A stretch of DNA of 64,000 nucleotides from positions 62,001-126,000 of the forward strand of contig NZ_PPCE01000006.1 of NCBI RefSeq assembly GCF_002913715.1, written 5' to 3'. The position numbers were made by a program, and so were the translations under genes. Positions 37,324-47,173 of the stretch are shown one piece after another. Position 1 is the stretch's first letter, and every line of letters starts with the position of its first letter. The DNA comes from Campylobacter concisus. Lineage in GTDB: Bacteria > Campylobacterota > Campylobacteria > Campylobacterales > Campylobacteraceae. The notes beneath the pieces are model-generated. The model was not told where the DNA came from and searched no databases. It was given only the letters and a program-made list of their open reading frames with translations.

Positions 37324-38530
37324 CAGCGCTCTCCAAAAATTCTATCTCAGGTGCCACGACATCTTCAAAGCTCTCACGTCTTCTTATAAGTCTATCTTTG
37401 CCATCAAGCACGCAAACTTCAGCGGCTCTGTTTCTTGTGTTGTAGTTTGAACTCATGCTAAATCCATAAGCCCCAGCCCCTTTAACCACGATGATATCGC
37501 CACTATCGCACTCTGGTAGCTCTATATCTTTTGCTAAAAAATCGCCACTTTCACAAACTGGACCGACCACGTCACAAACACCTAAATTTTTATCCTTGCC
37601 ACAAACAAAAATTTCATGATGAGCACCATAAAGGCTTGGTCTAATAAGATCATTCATCGCGCCATCAGTGATGACAAATCTCTTTTTGCCGTTAAATTTC
37701 TCATATAAAACACTTGCGACAAAGTAGCCAGCATTACCAACAATGAAGCGCCCTGGCTCGCAAACGATAGTTGCGTCTTGACCCTTTAGCGCGCCTAAAA
37801 TTCCTTGTGCGTAGTCATATAAATTTATCTCTTTTTCATCGTTATAGATGATGCCAAGTCCGCCACCAACATCAAAAAATTTGATGTCTATCTCAAGCGC
37901 TCTTAGCTCTCTTAAAAGCTCGCTAACAATATTTGCAGCATCTATTATCGGGCTAAGTGATGTTAGCTGAGAGCCGATATGAAAATGTATACCAGTTGGC
38001 TCAAGAGAGTCTGAAGCTTTAGCGTGGATGTACATTCTTTTAGCTGTTTCAGCATCAACGCCAAATTTATTTTCATTTAGCCCTGTCGAGATATATGGGT
38101 GAGTTTTTGCATCGACACCTGGATTTACTCTAATGCTAATTCTTGCCTTTAAGTTTAGCCCTTTTGCGATCTCCTCAAGCCTTAAAAGTTCAGCAAAACT
38201 CTCAACATTTATGAGTAAAATTTCATTTTTTAAAGCCTCTTTTAACTCTTCATCGCTCTTGCCAACACCGCTAAAAATGATCTGATATCTCTTTGCGCCT
38301 GCTAAAAGTGCTCTTTTTACTTCGCCAATGCTAACACAATCAAATCCAGCTCCAAGGTCGGCTAGAAATTTCAAAACACTTAGATTTGAGTTTGCTTTCA
38401 CCGCATAACAAATGAGAGATTTTCTAGCAAAAAATGCATTCTTTAGTGCTTCATAGCGGTTTTTTATGTGGTTAAAATCATAAATGTAAAGTGGGGTTTT
38501 GTATCTACGTGCAAGCTCTTTAAAATCCAT
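37301..38530 (-). CDS. lysA: diaminopimelate decarboxylase
   Basis: The 409-residue fold-III PLP enzyme makes lysine. The PLP lysine is in LICYAVKANSNLSVLKFL (about 39-56). Family motifs ISIRVNPGVDAKTHPYISTG, GIHFHIGSQLTSLSP, FDVGGGLGI and CEPGRFIVGNAGYFVASVL are present, as is the late CESGDFLAKDIELP. Length fits the family. It is the first gene of the lysA-pheA-hisC-fliF-fliG-fliH-dxs unit and overlaps pheA by 23 bases. Confidence 0.97.
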   Translation of the reverse strand: MDFKELARRYKTPLYIYDFNHIKNRYEALKNAFFARKSLICYAVKANSNLSVLKFLADLGAGFDCVSIGEVKRALLAGAKRYQIIFSGVGKSDEELKEALKNEILLINVESFAELLRLEEIAKGLNLKARISIRVNPGVDAKTHPYISTGLNENKFGVDAETAKRMYIHAKASDSLEPTGIHFHIGSQLTSLSPIIDAANIVSELLRELRALEIDIKFFDVGGGLGIIYNDEKEINLYDYAQGILGALKGQDATIVCEPGRFIVGNAGYFVASVLYEKFNGKKRFVITDGAMNDLIRPSLYGAHHEIFVCGKDKNLGVCDVVGPVCESGDFLAKDIELPECDSGDIIVVKGAGAYGFSMSSNYNTRNRAAEVCVLDGKDRLIRRRESFEDVVAPEIEFLESADARAKRA

Positions 38531-38585
38531 AAAATAGCCTTTATTAAAATGGCTTGATTTTACAAAAAGCTTGCCAAAATTTGGC

Positions 38586-39650
38586 TTAACGATGCGATTT
38601 TATGAGATAAATGGCGTATGCAAAAAGTAAAATGACCGGTAAAACTATACCAATCTCTGGCAAGATTACAGAAGTTTGTGCAAATTTTGCAAGAATAAAG
38701 AGCAGCCCCCAAACGACAAGAGTTATCACAACAAAAATAAAAGTCGAAAGCGCAAGATTAAAAAATCTACCAGTTACAGGCAAATGATAGTAAAAAATGA
38801 GCAACAAAAATGGTGCAAAAAATGGTGCGATAGCAAGGTTGTAAAAAGCTGTTTTTGCACTATCAAGGCCGATGCCTTCATTCTTAAATGTCTTTATAAA
38901 ATTTATCGCATCTGGGATATTAAATTTTGAGTTTTCAACACTAACAGCGCTTTCAATACTCTTTGGCTTAAAGCCTTTTAATGCATCTAAGCTATCACTT
39001 TGTATTTTATTAAAACCAGCTTCACCAAGCTCTAAAATTTGCGGCAAAAGAGTTTGATTAACATCTTTTAAAATCCACTCATTGTCTTTAAAATTAGCGT
39101 GATTTGCAAATGTAGTTGAGAGTAAATTTGTGCCATTTATCTCAAAAATTCTAACATCATTTGCTATTTGATTCACAGAATTTAGCTCTTTTATGTAGAT
39201 AAATTTGCCTTCAAACTTTAAAAACGAATCATTTGTGCTTTTTGAAAAAGCCGTATTTTTAGCGATGCTTTTTTGATAGTCGTGCGCATAGGCAAATGGA
39301 GTAAAATTTAAGCCAACATAAAAAATAGTTACAAAAAGCGCAATAAAAAATGGTGGAAAAATTAGACTATTTTTACTAATACCAAGTGCATAAAAGCTGA
39401 TTAGCTCGTTTGATCTAACCATATTTACATGTAAAATTATTAGTGCAAAAATAAGCGAAAGTGGCAAAACGTAGCTAATGGCACTTAGCGCAGTAAGCCC
39501 AACATAAAGGAGCTGAAGGTTAGCAGATGGTGGCAGATCTTTTAAATTTGTAAGTAGATCGATACCAACATAAAATAATTCAAGCGCTAAAAATACGATA
39601 AAAAAAGATTTTATATAGACCCAGCCAACGTATCTGGCGTATAGTTTCAT
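38586..39650 (-). CDS. lptG: LPS export permease, LptF/LptG family
   Basis: The 354-residue inner-membrane protein of the YjgP/YjgQ family starts with LYARYVGWVYIKSFFIVFLA. It has about six membrane helices split by a large periplasmic beta-jellyroll (about 125-275, with FEGKFIYIKELNSVNQIAND). It should partner an LptB ATPase to pull LPS from the inner membrane and pass it toward LptD, which is also in this window. LptG rather than LptF is the likely paralog; that is inference. It overlaps pth by 4 bases. Confidence 0.85.
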   Translation of the reverse strand: MKLYARYVGWVYIKSFFIVFLALELFYVGIDLLTNLKDLPPSANLQLLYVGLTALSAISYVLPLSLIFALIILHVNMVRSNELISFYALGISKNSLIFPPFFIALFVTIFYVGLNFTPFAYAHDYQKSIAKNTAFSKSTNDSFLKFEGKFIYIKELNSVNQIANDVRIFEINGTNLLSTTFANHANFKDNEWILKDVNQTLLPQILELGEAGFNKIQSDSLDALKGFKPKSIESAVSVENSKFNIPDAINFIKTFKNEGIGLDSAKTAFYNLAIAPFFAPFLLLIFYYHLPVTGRFFNLALSTFIFVVITLVVWGLLFILAKFAQTSVILPEIGIVLPVILLFAYAIYLIKSHR

Positions 39651-40195
39651 TTGATAAGACCTTTTTTTACTGTAAATTTTTGTGAAATTTCATTAATATC
39701 ACTCTTTAGTAGCTCGCAAACTGCATTTTTTGTGTAGGCCAAAATTTCATCTAAAGCCTTTTTCTCCTCATCACTAAACTCTCCAAGGACAAAATTTTTA
39801 GCATCACCAAGGTGTCCAATGCCAACACGCACCCTTTCGTACTCGTTGCCTATTAGTCCATCGATCGATTTTATACCGTTATGCCCGCCGCTACTACCGC
39901 CTTTTTTAAATTTAACTGCACCAAAACTAAGATCAAGGTCATCGTGTATTACGATTATTCTATCTGGTTTATAAAAGTCTTTTACCGCTTTTACACTTTG
40001 TCCTGAGAGGTTCATAAAAGTTGTTGGTTTTAGCAAGATAATGTCGTTAAATTTAAAAACTTCGCCTTGGAATTTGGCTGAGCTAACATCTTTGTAATTT
40101 GAGTCTTTTAGGAGATCTATAAGCATAAAGCCTATATTGTGTCTAGTGTTTTCATATTTGGAGCCAGGATTTCCCAGCCCCGCTATTAGTGTCAC
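39647..40195 (-). CDS. pth: peptidyl-tRNA hydrolase
   Basis: The 182-residue enzyme frees tRNA from stalled peptidyl-tRNA. The family motif LIAGLGNPGSKYENTRHNIG is at residues 3-22 and holds the catalytic His. Other conserved pieces are LLKPTTFMNLSGQSV, VIHDDLDLSFG and SSGGHNGIKSIDGLIG. Length is typical. It lies 11 bases after rplY, a conserved pair in many bacteria. Confidence 0.96.
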   Translation of the reverse strand: MTLIAGLGNPGSKYENTRHNIGFMLIDLLKDSNYKDVSSAKFQGEVFKFNDIILLKPTTFMNLSGQSVKAVKDFYKPDRIIVIHDDLDLSFGAVKFKKGGSSGGHNGIKSIDGLIGNEYERVRVGIGHLGDAKNFVLGEFSDEEKKALDEILAYTKNAVCELLKSDINEISQKFTVKKGLIK

Positions 40196-40206
40196 AAAAG
40201 CCCTTT

Positions 40207-40743
40207 TTATTTAGCTTTAATAACTCCAAGTACCGCAACACGGTCAGCGTCTACAATAGTAACGCCTTTAGGAGCTGTGATGTCACGAACCAAAATAGTA
40301 TCGTCGATGTCAAGTTTGCTTACATCAACGTCAAATGAATTTGGTAAATTTTCAGCTGTACATTTTACGCAAAGACGTCTTTTTGATTGGATCAAAACGC
40401 CCTTATTTTTAAGACCAATAGGTGTTCCAACTGGCTTAACTGGGATCATATATTTTGATAAAACGCCTGGAAGTGCTACTTTTAGATCTACGTGTTTAAG
40501 ATCACTTGTAACAACATCTCTTTGGTAATCAACAATAACGACATTATAAACTTTTCCGCCTACTTTTACATCAAAAGCAAGGCTCTCTTTTTTGCGTGCT
40601 TCTTTAATAAAATCATTTACTTTAAAAGCAGCTGCAACATTCTCTAATCCCTTGCCATAAATGTTGGCGATTAGATAACCATCTCTTCTCAAAGCCTTCG
40701 CAGACTTCTTACCGATACTCTCTCTAACGATTCCTTCTAACAT
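40207..40743 (-). CDS. rplY: 50S ribosomal protein L25 (Ctc form)
   Basis: The 178-residue protein binds 5S rRNA. The N-terminal L25 domain (about 1-95) starts [20 protein letters not shown] and includes [16 protein letters not shown]. The C-terminal TL5/Ctc-type domain carries [20 protein letters not shown] and [20 protein letters not shown]. The start has a GAAAGGAAA box. A TAAAAT-type -10 box lies about 40 bases upstream. It precedes pth by 11 bases. Confidence 0.95.
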   Translation of the reverse strand: MLEGIVRESIGKKSAKALRRDGYLIANIYGKGLENVAAAFKVNDFIKEARKKESLAFDVKVGGKVYNVVIVDYQRDVVTSDLKHVDLKVALPGVLSKYMIPVKPVGTPIGLKNKGVLIQSKRRLCVKCTAENLPNSFDVDVSKLDIDDTILVRDITAPKGVTIVDADRVAVLGVIKAK

Positions 40744-40861
40744 CGTTTTCCTTTCATAAAAAAATAGGTGCTGATTTTATCCAATGCTTTATAAATTTCA
40801 CATAAAGCTTATTTAAGAATGATCGCTTCTGCTGTTTGTGTATTAGCTTGGGCTTCTTTGT

Positions 40862-41854
40862 TTAAAGTGATTTCATAATATCATCAAATGCTGATACAAA
40901 CTGCTTTAAACCATCGCTTAATAAATCTTTATAAACGACATTTATATCTATCTCATTATTTTTTATAATCTGGAAAAAGCTTGAGATATTTTCTTTACTA
41001 GGTACATTTTTTGCCTCTGCTTTTTCTTTTATAAATTCTTTTATCGTCTCTATTGGTGCTGTATTTATAGAATTTTTATACATTAGCTCTCTAACGTAAT
41101 AATCCCCTCTTAAACCACCACCTTTTACACCTGTACTTGCAAAAAGTGTTCTTATATTTTCTAGTCCAAAATCTTCAATCAGGTGGTATATATTCGCAGC
41201 ATTCATTATGCCAATTTGTCCTGTTGGCAAGCTCTTTGCAGCCATAACTTCATCAAGCTTTCTATCAAATCTACTTACAAAAACACTTATCACACCTTTT
41301 GGCATAGTAGTATCTATAAAGCGACTTGCATAAGCCTTACTGCCTTCTTTAAATGCTTCAAGGCAGTTTTTAGCCTGATCTGGTGAAAATATAAGCGTAG
41401 CATTTACACTAATTCCCCTTGCCATAAGCGCGCTCATCGCCTCATAACCATCTTTTGTAGCTGGAATTTTTATCATAACATTTGGCATTGATATTAGATT
41501 ATAAAGCCTGATACCTTCTTCTATCGTTGCGGCTGTATCGTCACTTAAATTTGGATCAACCTCAATGCTTACAAAGCCATCATCGCCGTTTGCATAATTC
41601 CTTAACATTTTACATGCTGCAATTTTTATATCTTGAGTAGCCAAAATTTCATAAAGATCTTTTGGATGGCGTTTATTGCTAGTTTCTATGATCTTTTTAT
41701 AAGCAGGTGAAGCAAACGCTGTTTTAAAAATAGCTGGGTTGCTTGTAGCACCGTTTATAACATTATTTTTCAATAAAGAGTTAAATTCACTTTGTAAAAA
41801 ATTTCTCTCTATAAAATCACACCAAAGAGAGAATTTAGCTTCGTTGTCATACAT
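40862..41854 (-). CDS. tal: transaldolase
   Basis: The 330-residue pentose-phosphate enzyme has the transaldolase signatures NGATSNPAIFKTAF near residue 34 and the Schiff-base lysine region LISMPNVMIKIPATKDGYEA (about 128-147). SVNATLIFSPDQAKNC and VISVFVSRFDRKLD follow. Length and order fit the long (TalB-like) bacterial form. It starts 6 bases after serB. The gene is the last of the cheV-cheA-cheW-serB-tal run. Confidence 0.93.
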   Translation of the reverse strand: MYDNEAKFSLWCDFIERNFLQSEFNSLLKNNVINGATSNPAIFKTAFASPAYKKIIETSNKRHPKDLYEILATQDIKIAACKMLRNYANGDDGFVSIEVDPNLSDDTAATIEEGIRLYNLISMPNVMIKIPATKDGYEAMSALMARGISVNATLIFSPDQAKNCLEAFKEGSKAYASRFIDTTMPKGVISVFVSRFDRKLDEVMAAKSLPTGQIGIMNAANIYHLIEDFGLENIRTLFASTGVKGGGLRGDYYVRELMYKNSINTAPIETIKEFIKEKAEAKNVPSKENISSFFQIIKNNEIDINVVYKDLLSDGLKQFVSAFDDIMKSL

Positions 41855-41860
41855 TAATTT

Positions 41861-42487
41861 CTACCTTATAAATTTTAAAATTTCACGCAAGTCTTTAACA
41901 TCAACACAATGTGTCGCTTCTTTTTTTAAGATATCTTTTGCACAAAATGCAATGCTAAGGTCGCACTTTCTAAACATCGATATGTCATTGGCCCCGTCCC
42001 CAACACACATTATCTCATCCTTGCCTAAATTTAATAGTCCACACAAGCGGTCAATCATATCTCCCTTTGAACTACTAAACATCATCTCTCCGCCAACTTC
42101 ACCACTTAAAATTCCATCTTTATGATGCAAGATATTTGCAAAATTTGCATCAAAATTAAGTTTTTTTTGCATTACATCGGTTGCATTGTGAAATCCACCA
42201 CTAAAGACCACAACTTTGATACCTTTTTGCTTTAAAGCCTCTATTAGCTCGCCAGCTCCTGGCATTATGGGTAAATTTTTACAAATTTCATTTACTTTTA
42301 AAAGCGGCAATCCTTTTAAAAATTTTACTCTTTTTGTAAGACTTTCAAAAAAATCAAGCTCGCCATTCATCGAACGCTTAGTTATATTAGCTACTTCTTC
42401 ACTAGCATTATTAGCGGCGGCGAGAATATCTATTGTCTCGCCGTCCATTATTGTAGAGTCAAAGTCAAAAACACAAAGTTTTATCAA
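41861..42487 (-). CDS. serB: phosphoserine phosphatase
   Basis: The 208-residue HAD-family enzyme frees serine in the last biosynthetic step. HAD motif I is CVFDFDSTIMDGETID (about 5-20), motif II VVFSGGFHNATD (about 93), and motif III is near SSKGDMIDRL and MCVGDGANDISMFRKCDLSI (about 160-180). Catalytic Asp residues are intact. serC, which acts just before it, is at 24730-25809. It lies 8 bases after cheW. Confidence 0.95.
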   Translation of the reverse strand: MIKLCVFDFDSTIMDGETIDILAAANNASEEVANITKRSMNGELDFFESLTKRVKFLKGLPLLKVNEICKNLPIMPGAGELIEALKQKGIKVVVFSGGFHNATDVMQKKLNFDANFANILHHKDGILSGEVGGEMMFSSSKGDMIDRLCGLLNLGKDEIMCVGDGANDISMFRKCDLSIAFCAKDILKKEATHCVDVKDLREILKFIR

Positions 42488-42495
42488 GCTATACC

Positions 42496-42993
42496 CTAAA
42501 AATCACGTTTTAAAAGGCTTTCGACCTTTAAGATCGTAAGGATATTTTGATCGCGCTTACCGATACCATAAATCATGCCTTTGTCTTTTACTAAAGTCTC
42601 TGGTGGCGGATCGATCCTATTACGGTCTATTCTGATAGCCTCCGTCAAGCGGTCTATCACAAAGCCAGCGATATTATCCGCATCTTTCATAACGATATAT
42701 CTTGTGCTTGGGCTTTGTTTTGTGACATTTAGTGAAAAACGCTTACGCAAATCAATAAGCGGAATAACATTTCCACGTAGGTTAAACACGCCAAGAACGT
42801 AATCAGGTACACTAGGAACACGTGTATATTCAATAGGTTTGATTATCTCTTGGATATTTAAAATAGGTATCGCGTACTCTTCCTCACCGACAACAAATCC
42901 TACTAGCTGAACTATATCCTCATTATTTTTTAACTCAGGACCATTTATTTGCTGTTTTTGTTTGCTTAAAACTTGATTTAGTTTATTGTTCAT
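42496..42993 (-). CDS. cheW: chemotaxis coupling protein CheW
   Basis: The 165-residue scaffold links chemoreceptors to CheA. The CheW domain begins near residue 30 (VQLVGFVVGEEEYAIPIL) and includes PIEYTRVPSVPDYVLGVFNL, NVIPLIDLRKRF and the late DRNRIDPPPETLVKDK. A short polar N-terminal tail precedes it. It follows cheA by 9 bases and precedes serB by 8 bases. Confidence 0.96.
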   Translation of the reverse strand: MNNKLNQVLSKQKQQINGPELKNNEDIVQLVGFVVGEEEYAIPILNIQEIIKPIEYTRVPSVPDYVLGVFNLRGNVIPLIDLRKRFSLNVTKQSPSTRYIVMKDADNIAGFVIDRLTEAIRIDRNRIDPPPETLVKDKGMIYGIGKRDQNILTILKVESLLKRDF

Positions 42994-43002
42994 CCCTTAC
43001 CC

Positions 43003-45357
43003 CTAAGCTAATTTTATATTCTTTCTAACGACATTTTCTAAGTACTCGGCTGAATATGGTTTTGTAATATACTCAGTCATTCCAACTTCTACACCACGTA
43101 ATCTATCTGTTTTTGATGTCCTTGATGTAACAGCAATAAGTGGTAAATTTCTGTACTTAGAGTATTTTCTAATTTCGCCAGCTAGTGTATATCCATCCAT
43201 TCTTGGCATCTCAATATCTATCAAGATCGCATCAAAGGAGTGTTCTCCAGATTTTACGATGTTTAATGCCTCAACACCATTTGTGGCCTCTATTATTGTT
43301 ACCCCAGTTGGTTCAAGCGCTTTTTGCATGATAGTTCTATCCATTTTTGAGTCATCAACTATCAAGACTTTATAATCGCTTGGTTTTTCCTTTGCTTTTG
43401 TGCTATCTTCTATTTCGGCTCTAATATCTACCTTGATATCTTTTGCCATCTCCATCATAGCACCAACATCGATAATCAATGTCACACGGCCATCACCTCT
43501 AATAGTCGCACCGGCAATACCTGGGATATTTTGTAAATAATCACCCATTGATTTAATAACAATCTCTTCTTGTCCAACCAAAGTATCGACGATAATACCT
43601 AGTTTTGCTTCAGCAACACCGATTATTACGACATAAGTTTGATCTCCACCATCAAAAGCTTTTTCTACACCAAATACATCAGAAAGTCTAACAAGAGACA
43701 AGACTTCATCTCTTAGCCTTAGTACATTTTTGCCATCGATCGTGTAAATATCATCAATCGGCACACGAACAGTTTCAAGAACACTAGCAAGTGGAATAGC
43801 ATAAAATTCTTCTTGTGTTCCAACAAGTAGCGACTGAATAATCGCGAGTGTGAGTGGAATTTTAAGCTTCATAACTGTGCCTTTTCCAACTTCACTTTCA
43901 ATATCAATGATACCGTTTAGTTTTTCGATATTAGTCTTAACAACGTCCATACCAACACCACGGCCAGATACGTTTGTAACCTTTGCTGCAGTTGAAAATC
44001 CTGGTCTAAAGATAAGACCAAATGCCTCTTTTTCGCTCATCGCATCAGCTTCGCGCTCAGTGATGATGCCTTTTTCTATCGATTTAGATTTAAGCATGTC
44101 AGCATCTAAACCCTTACCATCATCAACTATCTCAACAACGATGTGATTACCTTCATTGTAAGCTTTTAGTTGAACAAGGCCTTTTTCTGGCTTACCTGCT
44201 GCCTTTCTTGTCTCAGGATCCTCGATACCGTGATCGCATGAATTTCTGATGATGTGAACTAGTGGATCGCCGATCTCTTCTACGATTGACTTATCAAGCT
44301 CAGTCTCTTCACCTGAAATCTCAAGATCGATTTGCTTACCAAGGTCGCGGCTAAGATCGCGTATCATACGTGGGAATTTATTAAAGACTTTTGCTATTGG
44401 TAGCATTCTTGTCTTCATAACTGCAAGCTGAATATCAGTCGTAACTAGACTTAGGCTTGAAACCACCTGGTTTAGCTCTTCAAGGAATTTCTCACCCTCA
44501 TATCTCTCTTCCACGTCATCATAAATTTTTAATAAGCGGTTTTTACCAAGAACAAGCTCACCGATTAGGTTCATCAAATGATCAAGTCTTTTTACTTCAA
44601 CGCGTATAGTTTGTTCCTGCGCTACTGCACCGCTACTTGCTGCTGGGACCTTTTTATCTCCATCTTTTTCTTTGCTCTCTGCTTTTGCAGCTGGAGCTGA
44701 AGTGCTACTTGCAGCTGGGGCTATCTCGCTAGGAGATTTTGGTGCTATACCTTTTGAAGCACGCCTTGCTTGATCCTCAGCTTTTCTAACCTTTAAGAGT
44801 CTTTCTATCTCAGCTTCAACTTCTGAATCACTTAGTTTTGAAAGCTCGGCATCACTTATCTCTGGTGCTTCTTCGGCAGGCGCGGCTGACTCTGGCTCTT
44901 TTACCGGTTCTGATGCTGGCTCAGCTACCGGTGTGGCAGGAGCTTCAGGAGCTGCTGCTGGAGCCTCACCTTCAGAAATTTGGGTAAGTCTTGCACAAAT
45001 GTTTTTAATATCAATACCAGCAGCTGTATCATTTCCATGATCCCTAATGCTGCTTAACAAGCCTTTCATCATATCAACTGACTCAAGAACCACGTCCATA
45101 ATGTCTGGAGTAATCTTTAGCTCGCCTTTTCTAGCTTTATTTAAAACATCCTCCATATGGTGAGTAAGCTCTGTTAGAACATCAAAATTTAAAAAACTTG
45201 AACTACCTTTTACTGTGTGAGCAACGCGGAAAATTCTATTTAATAGTTCCAAATCTTCAGGGTTTGACTCAAGCTCAACAAGGTCATGATCTATCTGCTC
45301 AATAAGTTCGAAAGCCTCTATTAAAAAGTCTTCCATTATTTCTTTCATATCATCCAT
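43003..45357 (-). CDS. cheA: chemotaxis histidine kinase CheA with fused receiver domain
   Basis: The 784-residue kinase starts with an Hpt (P1) domain with the phospho-His at about residue 47 (FRVAHTVKGSSSFLNF). A Pro/Ala/Glu-rich linker (about 130-235) follows, then the dimer domain P3 and the ATPase P4 (HIIRNSCDHGIEDPETRKAA; NVSGRGVGMDVVKTNIEKLN). After the CheW-like P5 comes a receiver domain (about 660-784) with DAILIDIEMPRMDGYTLA and TKPYSAEYL. This CheAY layout is usual in Campylobacter. It sits 8 bases after cheV and 9 before cheW. Confidence 0.97.
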   Translation of the reverse strand: MDDMKEIMEDFLIEAFELIEQIDHDLVELESNPEDLELLNRIFRVAHTVKGSSSFLNFDVLTELTHHMEDVLNKARKGELKITPDIMDVVLESVDMMKGLLSSIRDHGNDTAAGIDIKNICARLTQISEGEAPAAAPEAPATPVAEPASEPVKEPESAAPAEEAPEISDAELSKLSDSEVEAEIERLLKVRKAEDQARRASKGIAPKSPSEIAPAASSTSAPAAKAESKEKDGDKKVPAASSGAVAQEQTIRVEVKRLDHLMNLIGELVLGKNRLLKIYDDVEERYEGEKFLEELNQVVSSLSLVTTDIQLAVMKTRMLPIAKVFNKFPRMIRDLSRDLGKQIDLEISGEETELDKSIVEEIGDPLVHIIRNSCDHGIEDPETRKAAGKPEKGLVQLKAYNEGNHIVVEIVDDGKGLDADMLKSKSIEKGIITEREADAMSEKEAFGLIFRPGFSTAAKVTNVSGRGVGMDVVKTNIEKLNGIIDIESEVGKGTVMKLKIPLTLAIIQSLLVGTQEEFYAIPLASVLETVRVPIDDIYTIDGKNVLRLRDEVLSLVRLSDVFGVEKAFDGGDQTYVVIIGVAEAKLGIIVDTLVGQEEIVIKSMGDYLQNIPGIAGATIRGDGRVTLIIDVGAMMEMAKDIKVDIRAEIEDSTKAKEKPSDYKVLIVDDSKMDRTIMQKALEPTGVTIIEATNGVEALNIVKSGEHSFDAILIDIEMPRMDGYTLAGEIRKYSKYRNLPLIAVTSRTSKTDRLRGVEVGMTEYITKPYSAEYLENVVRKNIKLA

Positions 45358-45365
45358 GTTTCACC

Positions 45366-46322
45366 TCATTTTGCAGATTTAGAATGTGCTTCAATAACTT
45401 TTAGCACTTCTTGATAAAATATGCTTGCGTCAAATTTCGTAAGATACGCCGCACCACCAGCTTCTTTGCTCTTGATTTCACTAAAATCATTACTCAATGA
45501 GGAGTTAAATACTATTGGAACTTCTTTAAATCTTTCATCATTTTTAAGAGTTGAAGCAAAGCGGTATCCATCCATCTGTGGCATTTCGATATCACTTAAG
45601 ATAACTCTAAGCTCTCTTGATAAGTTATCTCCATATCTTTGATAAAGCTCTTCCATTCTCTCCAAGCCCTCAACGCCGTTTTTAGCCTCAACTACGCTAA
45701 GTCCCATCTTCTCAAGTGCATCTTTTACTAGTTTTCTAGCAGTTGAGCTATCATCTAAAACTAAAGCAGCACCTTTTAATTTTTGATCATCTGTTACATC
45801 AAATTCGATCTTTGGTGAGTAAATTCCAAGCTCTTCAACAATGCTTTCAAGATCAAGGATAAGTAAAACTTCATCATTTTCTATTCTTGTTACGCCTGTT
45901 ATTTTGCCTTTATCTAAAGCGCCAGAACCTGAAGCAAAATTTGCAGGCTCGATATCTTTCCAGCTTATACGCCTGATCCTTTTTGCCTCATGGACGATAA
46001 AACCGATCAAAATACCGCTAAACTCAGCAATAATAACACGTGGCTTTATAACTACGCCTTCAGTTGGCTCGATAATATTCATCCATCTTGCCAAATTTAT
46101 TACAGGGATCACCACGCCCCTTAAATCAAAAATTCCCTCGATATACTCAGGAACGCCTGGAAGCTCTGTAAGATTTGGCATCTTAATGATCTCCCGCACC
46201 TTTGCGACATTGACTCCGTATATTCCTTCATATACTTTGTTTTCGGTCTTTTTAAAGATACGAAAATCAACAAGTTCCATCTCGTTTGAGTCCGTTTTTA
46301 GTACGTTATCTCCAAACATCAA
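45366..46322 (-). CDS. cheV: chemotaxis protein CheV
   Basis: The 318-residue protein has an N-terminal CheW domain (about 15-165: LTELPGVPEYIEGIFDLRGV, VVIPVINLARWM) and a C-terminal receiver domain (about 190-315). The latter carries LVLDDSSTARKLVKDAL and the phospho-Asp in RVILSDIEMPQMDGYRF. It adapts the receptor-CheA complex. The start overlaps the LpxH-like gene by 4 bases, and cheA follows 8 bases later. Confidence 0.96.
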   Translation of the reverse strand: MMFGDNVLKTDSNEMELVDFRIFKKTENKVYEGIYGVNVAKVREIIKMPNLTELPGVPEYIEGIFDLRGVVIPVINLARWMNIIEPTEGVVIKPRVIIAEFSGILIGFIVHEAKRIRRISWKDIEPANFASGSGALDKGKITGVTRIENDEVLLILDLESIVEELGIYSPKIEFDVTDDQKLKGAALVLDDSSTARKLVKDALEKMGLSVVEAKNGVEGLERMEELYQRYGDNLSRELRVILSDIEMPQMDGYRFASTLKNDERFKEVPIVFNSSLSNDFSEIKSKEAGGAAYLTKFDASIFYQEVLKVIEAHSKSAK

Positions 46323-47110
46323 TGTCCTTTCAAACTCATTTTGAGCAAATTTAATTTTTGCTGGGCGTATTCTACAACAAAATAACTTTGCTCACATGCA
46401 AAACAAGGTAAATTTATATAAAACTTATCGTAAATGTTAAATTTCTCACCTTGATGATAGTGTCCTTCTATCACGATATTAGCCTCATATCCTTGCAAAT
46501 GCTTGCTCATTAGCTCCTTAAAATTAGGAATTTTATAGTCTAAATTTTTCTTAGTAAGTTTGGCTAGTATCGCTTTTGATATTTTAAAATTTAAAAATTT
46601 ATCCAAAGCATTCATAAATTTTAAAAACCATCTAAGACGCAAAAATCTAAGTGCATATTTATCTATAAAAGGTAAAAATATATCGCCATGTGCGATCTGA
46701 ACGTGCTCTTCATTGATCGTCTTAAAATTTGCTGGCTGATCGTAAATATCATAAACCCTAACGCTTTTATAGCGCAGCATCTCGTGCCCATCCCAAATTT
46801 CTCTTGTTTTATTAAATAAATTTGAAAGTCTAAAGTCGTGGTTGCCCTCGAAGTAAACAATTTCTACCTTTTGTGAAATTTTATTGATAAGGCTTAAGTG
46901 CTCGGCGTAAAATTCTCTTGTATATTCGCCTTCACCAGTTAAAAAATCAAACATATCACCTAACAAAAAAATTTGTGGCGGCTCTTTGATCTCCCCGCTA
47001 TCAACAGCTCTTAAAAATTTTAAAAAGCCATTTCGGTTTACGTTTTCATGTGCATCAGCTAAAAAAATCGCGCCTTCTTTTATAACGGGGACATATAGAT
47101 ATTCACTCAA
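46319..47110 (-). CDS. metallophosphoesterase, LpxH-like UDP-diacylglucosamine diphosphatase
   Basis: The 263-residue calcineurin-like hydrolase has the metal-binding motifs in order: IFLADAHENVNRNG (D-x-H), FLLGDMFDF (GDxxD), VYFEGNHDFRLSNLF (GNHD) and later QIAHGDIFL and IVIEGHYHQG (H-x-H-like end). Such enzymes remove UMP from UDP-2,3-diacylglucosamine in lipid A synthesis. lpxB, a later step, is two genes upstream, which supports this job. It overlaps cheV by 4 bases. Confidence 0.8.
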   Translation of the reverse strand: MSEYLYVPVIKEGAIFLADAHENVNRNGFLKFLRAVDSGEIKEPPQIFLLGDMFDFLTGEGEYTREFYAEHLSLINKISQKVEIVYFEGNHDFRLSNLFNKTREIWDGHEMLRYKSVRVYDIYDQPANFKTINEEHVQIAHGDIFLPFIDKYALRFLRLRWFLKFMNALDKFLNFKISKAILAKLTKKNLDYKIPNFKELMSKHLQGYEANIVIEGHYHQGEKFNIYDKFYINLPCFACEQSYFVVEYAQQKLNLLKMSLKGH

Positions 47111-47173
47111 ATTTTGCCTTAATTAAAAAATAGCAGAGCCAAAAAGCAGTTTCTGACTCTTTGCATCATCTTC

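Noticed and set aside
40744-40861. A short open reading stretch (KEAQANTQTAEAIILK) after tal
   Set aside because: It has no start codon or ribosome site and follows the tal stop codon; it is treated as chance.
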